From Prosapia bicincta (Eukaryota; Arthropoda; Insecta; Hemiptera; Cercopidae), in the NCBI GenBank assembly GCA_036971475.1, contig JBAIZL010000005.1:168755386-168819385 (forward strand): DNA of 64,000 nucleotides, written 5' to 3'. Position numbers and translations under genes: made by a program. Shown here piece by piece: positions 1 to 13,030 of the stretch; within the stretch, counting starts at the first letter, position 1, and each line of letters starts with the position of its first letter. A model generated the notes under the pieces. The model searched no databases, was not told the origin of the DNA, and worked only from the letters and a program-made list of their open reading frames with translations.

Positions 1-2606
1 AGCTTCTTTAGGCAATTTGAGCTGGCTAGGTTGAGCACCTCTCCTCCATACTCCATTGTTGGTCGTACATAGGTCCGGTACGTTGAATTTAGAACATCCT
101 GGGTAGCACCCCATGTAGTTGCTGTTAATCTCTTCAGCAGTTTGCTTCTGTTGGTGGCTTTTTCGGCTGTTGCCTCAATATGATTTGCAAAGTTTAGCTT
201 CCTGTCTAACGTGATGCCAAGATATCGTGGAGTATCTTCATGGTTTAAAGTTTTGTTGTTTAACTTGATCCTCAGTTTTGGCGGCTTAGTTGAAAGGGTG
301 AATAGAGTGAAAACAGTCTTTTTCTCACTAACTACCATTTGGTTGTAATTGGCCCAGTCAGCAACTCTGCTAAGGGTTCGATTTATAGTTTCTTCCAGGT
401 TCGAAGGAGTCCCGCTTGAAGCCCAAAAGACAAGGTCGTCCGCAAAAAGTAAGGTTGATATGCCCGGTACTTCTTTTACTATTTTTAAGAGGTCGTTTAT
501 CATAATATTGAAAAGGATACAGCTGAGTTCTGCCCCCTGCGGTAGGCCGTTGCGTTGCTGTTTAAATGACGAAATTGTGTCTCGGAAACGGACTCGAACA
601 TGCCTCTGTGCCAGAAAGGACTTCACCCATCCTAAGAGTTTTCCAGTTATTCCTAATTTTTGGAGTTTGTGCAACAGAAGCTTCCTCCATATTCTGTCAT
701 AGGCTTCCTTGAAGTCTACAAAGACTGCCACAGTCGACATTTTTCTATGAAAGCCATCCTTCACTGCTTGAACGAGCTTCACAACTTGGTCCATAGTGCC
801 ACGGTGTTTCCTAAAGGCAGCTTGCTCATCTGACAGGGCACCGGTCCTCTCTAGAAAGGGACTCAGACGATTGACAATCATTCGCTCGGCTAGCTTGCAG
901 CAGCAGCTCGTGAGGGAAATGGGTCTGTAGCTTTTTACTTCGCATGGAGGCTTTCCTTTTTTAAGGATAGGAATGATTTCCGTTTTGCGCCACAGGTCAG
1001 GGATGAATTTATTCAGAGTTAGGTTCATAAGCTTCAAGAGAGTTTTCTGGGCGGATGTCCCAAGATGTAACAGGAACTCTGGGAATATGGAGTCTGGTCC
1101 AGCTGATTTTCCTGACTTTAGAGTATATAAAGCTACCTTTAGTTCTGCAAGGGAGAAGTTTCCGTTCATGACCTGATTTTCCTCCTCTGATAGACATGTA
1201 GTGTGTCGATACTTTAGGAATTCATTTTTCTGGAGCTTAGGAATCTTTAATTTTCCAACGTTGGCATAGTGTTGGCAGAAAGCGTTTGATACCTTTTTGG
1301 GGTCATGGATGTGTTTGCCGTGGTATACTATAGGTTCTGCAGACGCAGTTACTTGTTGATTATTTAGACTTGACAGGAAACGATGTGCTTTTATTCCATC
1401 TTTTTTATAGTCCAACCGGCTGACAAAGGTTCTGTATGCTTGTCGCTTGCTTTGTTTAATTTCCCGTTGGAGGGCCGCTTGCGCTCGTCGCACTTCTACA
1501 CAACTATCTCTTGTCTTTTCAACTTCAGCAGCTTTCCTGGCGTCATTTCGTTTCTTTTTCAGGATGGAGAGTTTCGCTGACCAGAAAGGTCTGTGCTTTT
1601 TCACTTGTCCTCGAGGCACAGTTGATTGGGCGCATTTAAGTATAGTGGATGCTACGGCCTTTGTAGATTTGTCAGGGCAATCTGTAATGAGATCCCCCGT
1701 TATTAGGTCATCGGAGAGCAATTTAAACTTTGTCCAGTTGGCTTTCTTGAAGTTCCACCTTGGTTTTCTCTTAGGTGCTGCAGGTCGTCGGGTCTGTGCG
1801 ACAGAGATGTTAATTACACGGTGTCCGCAGCCACTAGCTGGGTCTTTCAGTTCCATGCTGGTACGTGTCATGAGATCAGGGTGGAGCAGCGTAAGATCTG
1901 GTCTGGTCAGTGAGCCGATGTAGGACAGAAACGTTGGGTCGCTGTGTTGGACGTGGAGGTGGTTTTCGTCAATGAAGTCCTCTATAGATCTCCCTACTGC
2001 GGTTGTTCTATCATAACCCCATCTTAATGATGGTGCGTTGAAATCTCCCGTGATGATTGTGTTTGCACAAATACCCAGAATGCTGTTTTCAAGACTTGGT
2101 CTATTTAGTGGTGGATTGTAGAGTCCATAGACTTTGTACATTTTTGTCTGCTTCCAAACCTTAAAAAGTATTATCTCTGACTTATCGTCGTCGGTCATTT
2201 CATGTATAATTTGATGTTCAGCAATGACTGTATTTTTCACACCAGCAAGAATTCCAGAGGCAACAGGACGTGTTCTTTTCAGAGTTACGAGAGAATATCC
2301 TGGGACTTGGCAAAACACAGTGTTGTCAGTGCTTGCACCAGCTTCGACAATTATAAAGATGTCCGCGTCAAAAGTTAAAATAATATGTTTTAATTCTAGT
2401 AATTTGGATTGGTTTAGGCCTCCGGCATTCCAAAAGGTTAGCTTCAGGCCGTCGTCAGGGCCCTGAAGAGGGCCGTTTGTAAAAATTTTAATAGCTCTTG
2501 TTGCTATCTTTATTGCTCTTGTGGTCTGCTCGAGTATAGCGCAGACTGTTGATCGTTCAGTCGAGAGCAGGGGGCACCACGTGCAGGCGATCAACTTCAC
2601 CCCCCT
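1..2606 (-). CDS. LINE ORF2-like protein: APE endonuclease plus reverse transcriptase, 3' end outside the window
   Basis: This is a non-LTR retrotransposon protein that nicks target DNA and reverse-transcribes its own RNA. Reading from 2747 down to base 1 I find no stop in about 915 codons; the upstream stop is at 2750-2748. Endonuclease signs in order: LTFWNAGGL (about 2440-2410), IIVEA, GLYNPP, TGDFNAP (about 2060), TRPDLTLL and GCGHRVI. RT signs: GKSAGPDSI, SYRPISLTS, QAAFRKHRGTMDQV, VDFKEAYDR (motif A), GLPQGAELS, FADDL (catalytic, about 442-428) and YLGITLDRKLNF. It looks like the Jockey/I group; the exact clade is not settled. The first in-frame ATG is at 2198, inside the endonuclease, so the normal start is missing and the copy is probably 5'-truncated near 2606. 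The open frame argues for recent insertion. Antisense frames over this stretch are shadows. Confidence 0.93.
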
Positions 2607-2895
2607 GAGAGAGGAATATAAGAAGGGGTATAAGAAGAGAAATATAAGACAGGGGATATACGAAGAGAGATATAAGAAGAATGTTATAGAAGAGGTGTAT
2701 GAAAAGGGAGAAGAATAAGGTAAGAAAAGAGATATAAGCAGAGCGCTTTAAAGAGAGAGATAAAAGTAGAGGTATATAAAAAGGTGGTATGAGAAGAGGG
2801 ATAAGAACAAGAGTATATGAAAAGGTAATTAGGGAAAGAGATATAAGAATTTAAGAGGAGTGATATGAGAAGTAGAATATAAAAGGTATGATGTG
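2607..2895. repeat. Purine-rich degenerate repeat (AGAGATATAAGAAG-like)
   Basis: The plus strand is almost all A and G, with irregular repeats of AGATATAAGAAGAG and AGAGGTATA. It abuts the LINE coding region and lies at its inferred 5' junction. It may be LINE 5' leader or a simple repeat at the insertion point. The LINE reading frame runs into it until the stop at 2750-2748, giving a low-complexity, pyrimidine-coded stretch that is probably not protein. Confidence 0.65.
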
Positions 2896-2897
2896 TG

Positions 2898-2927
2898 TGT
2901 TTTACCTTTCTCTATCGAGGTAAAACA
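2898..2927. other. Perfect 10-bp inverted repeat (hairpin)
   Basis: TGTTTTACCT at 2898-2907 is the exact reverse complement of AGGTAAAACA at 2918-2927, with a 10-base loop. It sits just beyond the purine-rich tract. No run of T follows that would suggest a Pol III terminator. Its role is unknown. Confidence 0.5.
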
Positions 2928-2936
2928 TTTGTGATT

Positions 2937-4213
2937 GTTTGCTACTGTGAGCTTCACAGTAAATTTATATAGCCTAGGTATTGTTTAATAAGTGTAATTT
3001 ATAAGTGTAACGTGAATATTTTGTGAATATTAGGCGTCAATAAATGTTTAGTTTGATTGAGTTACTAACAGGATACTAGTAAAGATACAGCAAGTTACTG
3101 ATAGGATGCCACGCGCTAGTAAACATACAGAAAACCTTGTATGAAAGCTATTACTTTATAGTTATGATAATTTACTTCTGATAACATATTAAGGTTAAAT
3201 CTTTGTAATGAAGTATCTCTGTTATATCTGAGATAGCTATATATTGCAACAACGGATGAAGTGTAATGGTGGCTACATTAGCTTTCTTTAATACCATATG
3301 GCCCAAGTAAGGAAGCTCTACCCTATGACCTACACAATATCTCATTGTAGAAGAATGTTTACTGTTATTATTGTTATTTGACAATAATTGTATTTTAGAC
3401 AAAATATTCTTCGGTTATTCTGTCAATTTAACCTTTCTTGTAACTAATACATTTTTATACTAAAACTGCATACAATAAAACTGTTTCTCTTTGGCAGTTT
3501 ACGTAAACCAGACAAAATCTTTATTTTGTGATTTTATTGTTTTTCTTCTTTTTTTTTATTGTTGGCCATTAAATGCTCTTTTAAAGAAATGTTTAAATCA
3601 AGCAATGTTCGCTTAATATACTTGAGTTGTGCATTAACTAAAAATTTGTCATTCAATATTTTATTTTACACTAATAATAGTATATAAATGTAAGAGAAAC
3701 GGTGACGACTAACCCACCATTTTAAGGATAAATTTTTATTTTAATTACAAAGTACAAATCAGAGAGGTATCTTCGAGGAAATATAGTTTTAATGTAAACC
3801 TTTTTATTTATATAATATTCATACTTAGATGATCAGGTTTTCCATGTATGAAAAAATGTATTGCGTTGTACAAAACTTAACTCTGCATCAACTAACGAGT
3901 TGCGTCAAAATGTGATTAAAACAGTAATAAATATAAAACAATCAAATCACATGTTCCAGCAGACCGTAAATCTCTAATCGCAAATGGCTAAACAGATGGA
4001 ACTAGACCGCAACTCCCTGTGGACTCATTTTTGTAAAAGCACATAATTAACTGTACTTTGTAAAGGGTCGTTACAGAAGCTTTAAACATCTAAGAGAATT
4101 CAATCGCTACCTTAAGGGCTTTCCCTTAAGTAAAAATGTTTCTACGTATACATTATACATTTGTATTCTTCACCTAAAGTAAAAACAATTATTAACCTAA
4201 AATGACTCCAATA
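2937..4213. other. AT-rich intergenic DNA, no gene seen
   Basis: I see no gene, RNA gene or transposon protein. A short diverged direct repeat (GTTACTAACAGGATACTAGT and GTTACTGATAGGATGCC) lies near 3060-3130. The small open frame on the minus strand at 3172-3402 has no recognisable domain and contains an asparagine run from ATT repeats. Confidence 0.5.
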
Positions 4214-7200
4214 AAGTACAGATCCAGATCAGGTAAACAATATTATCCACTCAATGCCATAATTTCTTTTTATTTCCTAGTTATTCCTAGTTTCCTAGGA
4301 TAATCATGGTTCGTTCCTAGTTCTTCTTAGTTCCATCTAGCGCTTCTTCCTAGAAAGGGTGTAACGAGAAAACACTCATGTGTCTGATATAGAACAGATA
4401 TACATCAGGTAAACGATAGGATCCTCGTATTGCCATAATGTCTTTATATTTCCTGTGCCAGGGGATAATCATGGTTCGTTCCTAGTTCTTCTTAGTTCCA
4501 TCTACCGCTTCTTCCTAGAAAGGGTGTAACGACAAACACTCATGTGTCTGATATAGAACAGATATACATTAGGTAAACGATAGGATCCTCGTATTGCCAT
4601 AATTTCTTTATATTTCCTGTGCCAGGGGATAATCATGGTTCGTTCCTAGTTCTTCGTAGTTCCATCTACCGCTTCTTCCTAGAAAGGGTGTAACGAGAAA
4701 ACACTCATGTGTCTGATATAGAACAGATATACATCAGATAAACGATAGGATCCTCGTATTGCCATAATTTCTTTATATTTCCTGTGCCAGGGGATAATCA
4801 TGGTTCGTTCCTAGTTCTTCTTAGTTCCATCTACCGCTTCTTCCTAGAAAGGGTGTAACGAGAAAACACTCATGTGTCTGATATAGAACAGATATACATT
4901 AGGTAAACGATAGGATCCTCGTATTGCCATAATGTCTTTATATTTCCTGTGCCAGGGGATAATCATGGTTCGTTCCTAGTTCTTCTTAGTTCCATCTACC
5001 GCTTCTTCCTAGAAAGGGTGTAACGACAAACACTCATGTGTCTGATATAGAACAGATATACATTAGGTAAACGATAGGATCCTCGTATTGCCATAATTTC
5101 TTTATATTTCCTGTGCCAGGGGATAATCATGGTTCGTTCCTAGTTCTTCTTAGTTCCATCTACCGCTTCTTCCTAGAAAGGGTGTAACGAGAAAACACTC
5201 ATGTGTCTGATATAGAACAGATATACATCAGATAAACGATAGGATCCTCGTATTGCCATAATTTCTTTATATTTCCTGTGCCAGGGGATAATCATGGTTC
5301 GTTCCTAGTTCTTCTTAGTTCCATCTACCGCTTCTTCCTAGAAAGGGTGTAACGAGAAAACACTCATGTGTCTGATATAGAGCAGATATACATTAGGTAA
5401 ACGATAGGATCCTCGTATTGCCATAATTTCTTTATATTTCCTGTGCCAGGGGATAATCATGGTTCGTTCCTAGTTCTTCTTAGTTCCATCTACCGCTTCT
5501 TCCTAGAAAGGGTGTAACGAGAAAACACTCATGTGTCTGATATAGAACAGATATACATTAGGTAAACGATAGGATCCTCGTATTGCCATAATGTCTTTAT
5601 ATTTCCTGTGCCAGGGGATAATCATGGTTCGTTCCTAGTTCTTCTTAGTTCCATCTACCGCTTCTTCCTAGAAAGGGTGTAACGACAAACACTCATGTGT
5701 CTGATATAGAACAGATATACATTAGGTAAACGATAGGATCCTCGTATTGCCATAATTTCTTTATATTTCCTGTGCCAGGGGATAATCATGGTTCGTTCCT
5801 AGTTCTTCTTAGTTCCATCTACCGCTTCTTCCTAGAAAGGGTGTAACGAGAAAACACTCATGTGTCTGATATAGAACAGATATACATCAGATAAACGATA
5901 GGATCCTCGTATTGCCATAATTTCTTTATATTTCCTGTGCCAGGGGATAATCATGGTTCGTTCCTAGTTCTTCTTAGTTCCATCTACCGCTTCTTCCTAG
6001 AAAGGGTGTAACGAGAAAACACTCATGTGTCTGATATAGAACAGATATACATTAGGTAAACGATAGGATCCTCGTATTGCCATAATTTCTTTATATTTCC
6101 TGTGCCAGGGGATAAGCATGGTTCGTTCCTAGTTCTTCTTAGTTCCATCTACCGCTTCTTCCTAGAAAGGGTGTAACGAGAAAACACTCATGTGTCTGAT
6201 ATAGAACAGATATACATCAGATAAACGATAGGATCCTCGTATTGCCATAATTTCTTTATATTTCCTGTGCCAGGGGATAATCATGGTTCGTTCCTAGTTC
6301 TTCTTAGTTCCATCTACCGCTTCTTCCTAGAAAGGGTGTAACGAGAAAACACTCATGTGTCTGATATAGAACAGATATACATCAGGTAAACGATAGGATC
6401 CTCGTATTGCCATAATTTCTTTATTTTTCCAGTGCCAGGGGATAATCATGGTTCGTTCCTAGTTCTTCTTAGTTCCATCTACCGCTTCTTCTTAGAAAGG
6501 GTGTAACGAGAAAACACTCATGTGTCTGACATAGAACAGATATACATCAGGTAAACGATTGGATCCTCGTATTGCCATAATTTCTTTATATTTCCAGTGC
6601 CAGGGGATAATCATGGTTTGTTCCTAGTACTTCTTAATTCCATCTACCGCTTCTTCCTAGAAAGAGTGCAACGAGAAAACACTCATGTGTCTGATATAGA
6701 ACAGATATACATCAGGTAGAAGATAGGATCCTCGTATTGCCATAATTTCTTTATATTTCCAGTGCCAGGGGATAATCATGGTTCGTTCCTAGTTCTTCTT
6801 AGTTCCATCTACCGCTTCTTCCTAGAAAGGGTGTAACGAGAAAACACTCATGTGTCTGATATAGAACAGATATACATCAGGTAAAAGATAGGATCCTCGT
6901 ATTGCCATAATTTCTTTATATTTCCAGTGCCAGGGGATAATCATGGTTCGTTCCTAGTTCTTCTTAGTTCCATCTACCGCTTCTTCCTAGAAAGGGTGTA
7001 ACGACAAACACTCATGTGTCTGATATAGAACAGATATACATCAGGTAAAAGATAGGATCCTCGTATTTCCATAATTTCTTCATATTTCCAGTGCCAGGGG
7101 ATAATCATGGTTCGTTCCTAGTTCTTCTTAGTTCCATCTAGCGCTTCTTCCTAGAAAGGGTGTAACGAGAAAACACTCATGTGTCTGATATAGAACAAAT

Positions 7201-10200
7201 ATACATCAGGTAAAAGATAGGATCCTCGTATTGCCATAATTTCTTCATATTTCCAGTGCCAGGGGATAATCATGGTTCGTTCCTAGTTCTTCTTAGTTCC
7301 ATCTACCGCTTCTTCCTAGAAAGGGTGTAATGAGAAAACACTCATGTGTCTGATATAGAACAGATATACATCAGGTAAACGATAGGATCCTCGTATTGCC
7401 ATAATGTCTTTATATTTCCTGTGCCAGGGGATAAGCATGGTTCGTTCCTAGTTCTTCTTAGTTCCATCTACCGCTTCTTCCTAGAAAGGGTGTAACGAGA
7501 AAACACTCATGTGTCTGATATAGAACAGATATACATCAGGTAAACGATAGGATCCTCGTATTGCCATAATGTCTTTATATTTCCTGTGCCAGGGGATAAG
7601 CATGGTTCGTTCCTAGTTCTTCTTAGTTCCATCTACCGCTTCTTCCTAGAAAGGGTGTAACGAGAAAACACTCATGTGTCTGATATAGAACAGATATACA
7701 TCAGGTAAACGATAGGATCCTCGTATTGCCATAATGTCTTTATATTTCCTGTGCCAGGGGATAAGCATGGTTCGTTCCTAGTTCTTCTTAGTTCCATCTA
7801 CCGCTTCTTCCTAGAAAGGGTGTAACGAGAAAACACTCATGTGTCTGATATAGAACAGATATACATCAGGTAAACGATAGGATCCTCGTATTGCCATAAT
7901 GTCTTTATATTTCCTGTGCCAGGGGATAAGCATGGTTCGTTCCTAGTTCTTCTTAGTTCCATCTACCGCTTCTTCCTAGAAAGGGTGTAACGAGAAAACA
8001 CTCATGTGTCTGATATAGAACAGATATACATCAGGTAAACGATAGGATCCTCGTATTGCCATAATGTCTTTATATTTCCTGTGCCAGGGGATAAGCATGG
8101 TTCGTTCCTAGTTCTTCTTAGTTCCATCTACCGCTTCTTCCTAGAAAGGGTGTAACGAGAAAACACTCATGTGTCTGATATAGAACAGATATACATCAGG
8201 TAAACGATAGGATCCTCGTATTGCCATAATTTCTTTATATTTCCTGTGCCAGGGGATAATCATGGTTCGTTCCTAGTTCTTCTTAGTTCCATCTACCGCT
8301 TCTTCCTAGAAAGGGTGTAACGACAAACACTCATGTGTCTGATATAGAACAGATATACATTAGGTAAACGATAGGATCCTCGTATTGCCATAATTTCTTT
8401 ATATTTCCTGTGCCAGGGGATAATCATGGTTCGTTCCTAGTTCTTCTTAGTTCCATCTACCGCTTCTTCCTAGAAAGGGTGTAACGAGAAAACACTCATG
8501 TGTCTGATATAGAACAGATATACATTAGGTAAACGATTAGATCCTCGTATTGCCATAATTTCTTTATATTTCCAGCGCCAGGGGATAATCATGGTTCGTT
8601 CCTAGTTCTTCTTAGTTCCATCTACCGCTTCTTCCTAGAAAGGGTGTAACGAGAAAACACTCATGTGTCTGATATAGAACAGATATACATCAGGTAAACG
8701 ATTAGATCCTCGTATCGCCATAATTTCTTTATATTTCCAGCGCCAGGGGATAATCATGGTTCGTTCCTAGTTCTTCTTAGTTCCATCTACCGCTTCTTCC
8801 TAGAAAGGGTGTAACGAGAAAACACTCATGTGTCTGATATAGAACAGATATACATCAGGTAAACGATTAGATCCTCGTATCGCCATAATTTCTTTATATT
8901 TCCAGCGCCAGGGGATAATCATGGTTCATTCCTACTTCTTCTTAGTTCCATCTACCGCTTCTTCCTAGAAAGGGTGTAACGAGAAAACACTCATGTGTCT
9001 GATATAGAACAGATATACATCAGGTAAACGATAGGATCCTCGTATTGCCATAATGTCTTTATATTTCCTGTGCCAGGGGATAAGCATGGTTCGTTCCTAG
9101 TTCTTCTTAGTTCCATCTACCGCTTCTTCCTAGAAAGGGTGTAACGAGAAAACACTCATGTGTCTGATATAGAACAGATATACATCAGGTAAACGATAGG
9201 ATCCTCGTATTGCCATAATGTCTTTATATTTCCTGTGCCAGGGGATAAGCATGGTTCGTTCCTAGTTCTTCTTAGTTCCATCTACCGCTTCTTCCTAGAA
9301 AGGGTGTAACGAGAAAACACTCATGTGTCTGATATAGAACAGATATACATCAGGTAAACGATAGGATCCTCGTATTGCCATAATGTCTTTATATTTCCTG
9401 TGCCAGGGGATAAGCATGGTTCGTTCCTAGTTCTTCTTAGTTCCATCTACCGCTTCTTCCTAGAAAGGGTGTAACGAGAAAACACTCATGTGTCTGATAT
9501 AGAACAGATATACATCAGGTAAACGATAGGATCCTCGTATTGCCATAATGTCTTTATATTTCCTGTGCCAGGGGATAAGCATGGTTCGTTCCTAGTTCTT
9601 CTTAGTTCCATCTACCGCTTCTTCCTAGAAAGGGTGTAACGAGAAAACACTCATGTGTCTGATATAGAACAGATATACATCAGGTAAACGATAGGATCCT
9701 CGTATTGCCATAATGTCTTTATATTTCCTGTGCCAGGGGATAAGCATGGTTCGTTCCTAGTTCTTCTTAGTTCCATCTACCGCTTCTTCCTAGAAAGGGT
9801 GTAACGAGAAAACACTCATGTGTGATATAGAACAGATATACATCAGGTAAACGATAGGATCCTCGTATTGCCATAATGTCTTTATATTTCCTGTGCCAGG
9901 GGATAAGCATGGTTCGTTCCTAGTTCTTCTTAGTTCCATCTACCGCTTCTTCCTAGAAAGGGTGTAACGAGAAAACACTCATGTGTCTGATATAGAACAG
10001 ATATACATCAGGTAAACGATAGGATCCTCGTATTGCCATAATGTCTTTATATTTCCTGTGCCAGGGGATAAGCATGGTTCGTTCCTAGTTCTTCTTAGTT
10101 CCATCTACCGCTTCTTCCTAGAAAGGGTGTAACGAGAAAACACTCATGTGTCTGATATAGAACAGATATACATCAGGTAAACGATAGGATCCTCGTATTG

Positions 10201-13030
10201 CCATAATGTCTTTATATTTCCTGTGCCAGGGGATAAGCATGGTTCGTTCCTAGTTCTTCTTAGTTCCATCTACCGCTTCTTCCTAGAAAGGGTGTAACGA
10301 GAAAACACTCATGTGTCTGATATAGAACAGATATACATCAGGTAAACGATAGGATCCTCGTATTGCCATAATGTCTTTATATTTCCTGTGCCAGGGGATA
10401 ATCATGGTTCGTTCCTAGTTCTTCTTAGTTCCATCTACCGCTTCTTCCTAGAAAGGGTGTAACGACAAACACTCATGTGTCTGATATAGAACAGATATAC
10501 ATTAGGTAAACGATAGGATCCTCGTATTGCCATAATTTCTTTATATTTCCTGTGCCAGGGGATAATCATGGTTCGTTCCTAGTTCTTCTTAGTTCCATCT
10601 ACCGCTTCTTCCTAGAAAGGGTGTAACGAGAAAACACTCATGTGTCTGATATAGAACAGATATACATTAGGTAAACGATTAGATCCTCGTATTGCCATAA
10701 TTTCTTTATATTTCCAGCGCCAGGCGATAATCATGGTTCGTTCCTAGTTCTTCTTAGTTCCATCTACCGCTTCTTCCTAGAAAGGGTGTAACGAGAAAAC
10801 ACTCATGTGTCTGATATAGAACAGATATACATCAGGTAAACGATTAGATCCTCGTATTGCCATAATTTCTTTATATTTCCAGCGCCAGGGGATAATCATG
10901 GTTCGTTCCTAGTTCTTCTTAGTTCCATCTACCGCTTCTTCCTAGAAAGGGTGTAACGAGAAAACACTCATGTGTCTGATATAGAACAGATATACATCAG
11001 GTAAAAGATAGGATCCTCGTATTGCCATAATTTCTTTATATTTCCAGCGCCAGGGGATAATCATGGTTCGTTCCTAGTTCTTCTTAGTTCCATCTACCGC
11101 TTCTTCCTAGAAAGGGTGTAACGAGAAAACACCCATGTGTCTGATATAGAACAGATATACATCAGGTAAAAGATAGGATCCTCGTATTGCCATAATTTCT
11201 TTTAATTTCCAGCGCCAGGGGATAATCATGGTTCGTTCCTAGTTCTTCTTAGTTCCATCTACCGCTTCTTCCTAGAAAGGGTGTAACGAGAAAACACTCA
11301 TGTGTCTGATATAGAACAGATATACATCAGGTAAAAGATAGGATCCTCGTATTGCCATAATTTCTTTATATTTCCAGCGCCAGGGGATAATCATGGTTCG
11401 TTCCTAGTTCTTCTTAGTTCCATCTACCGCTTCTTCCTAGAAAGAGTGCAACGAGAAAACACTCATGTGTCTGATATAGAACAGATATACATCAGGTAAA
11501 CGATAGGATCCTCGTATTGCCATAATGTCTTTATATTTCCTGTGCCAGGGGATAAGCATGGTTCGTTCCTAGTTCTTCTTAGTTCCATCTACCGCTTCTT
11601 CCTAGAAAGGGTGTAACGAGAAAACACTCATGTGTCTGATATAGAACAGATATACATCAGTTAAAAGATAGGATCCTCGTATTGCCATAATTTCTTTATA
11701 TTTCCAGTGCCAGGGGATAATCATGGTTCGTTCCTAGTTCTTCTTAGTTCCATCTACCGCTTCTTCCTAGAAAGGGTGTAACGACAAACACTCATGTGTC
11801 TGATATAGAACAGATATACATCAGGTAAAAGATAGGATCCTCGTATTTCCATAATTTCTTCATATTTCCAGTGCCAGGGGATAATCATGGTTCGTTCCTA
11901 GTTCTTCTTAGTTCCATCTAGCGCTTCTTCCTAGAAAGGGTGTAACGAGAAAACACTCATGTGTCTGATATAGAACAGATATACATCAGGTAAACGATAG
12001 GATCCTCGTATTGCCATAATGTCTTTATATTTCCTGTGCCAGGGGATAAGCATGGTTCGTTCCTAGTTCTTCTTAGTTCCATCTACCGCTTCTTCCTAGA
12101 AAGGGTGTAACGAGAAAACACTCATGTGTCTGATATAGAACAGATATACATCAGGTAAACGATAGGATCCTCGTATTGCCATAATGTCTTTATATTTCCT
12201 GTGCCAGGGGATAAGCATGGTTCGTTCCTAGTTCTTCTTAGTTCCATCTACCGCTTCTTCCTAGAAAGGGTGTAACGAGAAAACACTCATGTGTCTGATA
12301 TAGAACAGATATACATCAGGTAAACGATAGGATCCTCGTATTGCCATAATGTCTTTATATTTCCTGTGCCAGGGGATAAGCATGGTTCGTTCCTAGTTCT
12401 TCTTAGTTCCATCTACCGCTTCTTCCTAGAAAGGGTGTAACGAGAAAACACTCATGTGTCTGATATAGAACAGATATACATCAGGTAAACGATAGGATCC
12501 TCGTATTGCCATAATGTCTTTATATTTCCTGTGCCAGGGGATAAGCATGGTTCGTTCCTAGTTCTTCTTAGTTCCATCTACCGCTTCTTCCTAGAAAGGG
12601 TGTAACGAGAAAACACTCATGTGTCTGATATAGAACAGATATACATCAGGTAAACGATTAGATCCTCGTATTGCCATAATTTCTTTATATTTCCAGCGCC
12701 AGGGGATAATCATGGTTCGTTCCTAGTTCTTCTTAGTTCCATCTACCGCTTCTTCCTAGAAAGGGTGTAACGAGAAAACACTCATGTGTCTGATATAGAA
12801 CAGATATACATCAGGTAAAAGATAGGATCCTCGTATTGCCATAATTTCTTTATATTTCCAGTGCCAGGGGATAATCATGGTTCGTTCCTAGTTCTTCTTA
12901 GTTCCATCTACCGCTTCTTCCTAGAAAGGGTGTAACGAGAAAACACTCATGTGTCTGATATAGAACAGATATACATTAGGTAAACGATAGGATCCTCGTA
13001 TTGCCATAATTTCTTCATATTCCCAGTTGC
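4214..13030. repeat. 165-bp tandem satellite array, about 52 complete monomers
   Basis: Head-to-tail monomers of 165 bp recur from the first clear GGATCC at 4419 to the last at about 12990, a span of 8571 bp or about 52 periods. A degenerate monomer leads in (about 4214-4418) and the last breaks off near 13030. Each unit carries GGATCCTCGTATTGCC, GGGATAATCATGGTTCG, TTCTTCCTAGAAAGGGTG and ACACTCATGTGTCTGATA. Most keep a BamHI site; a subset reads GATTAGATCC and has lost it. Length variants are 164 bp (GACAAAC for GAGAAAAC, seven units) and 162 bp (near 9820). No long open frame crosses the array. A ~165-bp period is typical of nucleosome-phased arthropod satellites; a centromeric role is only possible. 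Confidence 0.98.

Noticed and set aside
1447..1923. 158-residue plus-strand open frame, and those at 349-702 and 2224-2466
   Set aside because: They lie antisense to the LINE protein, whose minus-strand frame carries every expected endonuclease and RT motif.
3172..3402. 76-residue minus-strand frame as a gene
   Set aside because: No domain, an asparagine run from ATT repeats, and no codon or start-site support.
4214..13030. CRISPR array or bacterial repeat
   Set aside because: Monomers are contiguous 165-bp units with no unique spacers, and the surroundings are eukaryotic (LINEs, SINEs, PLEs).
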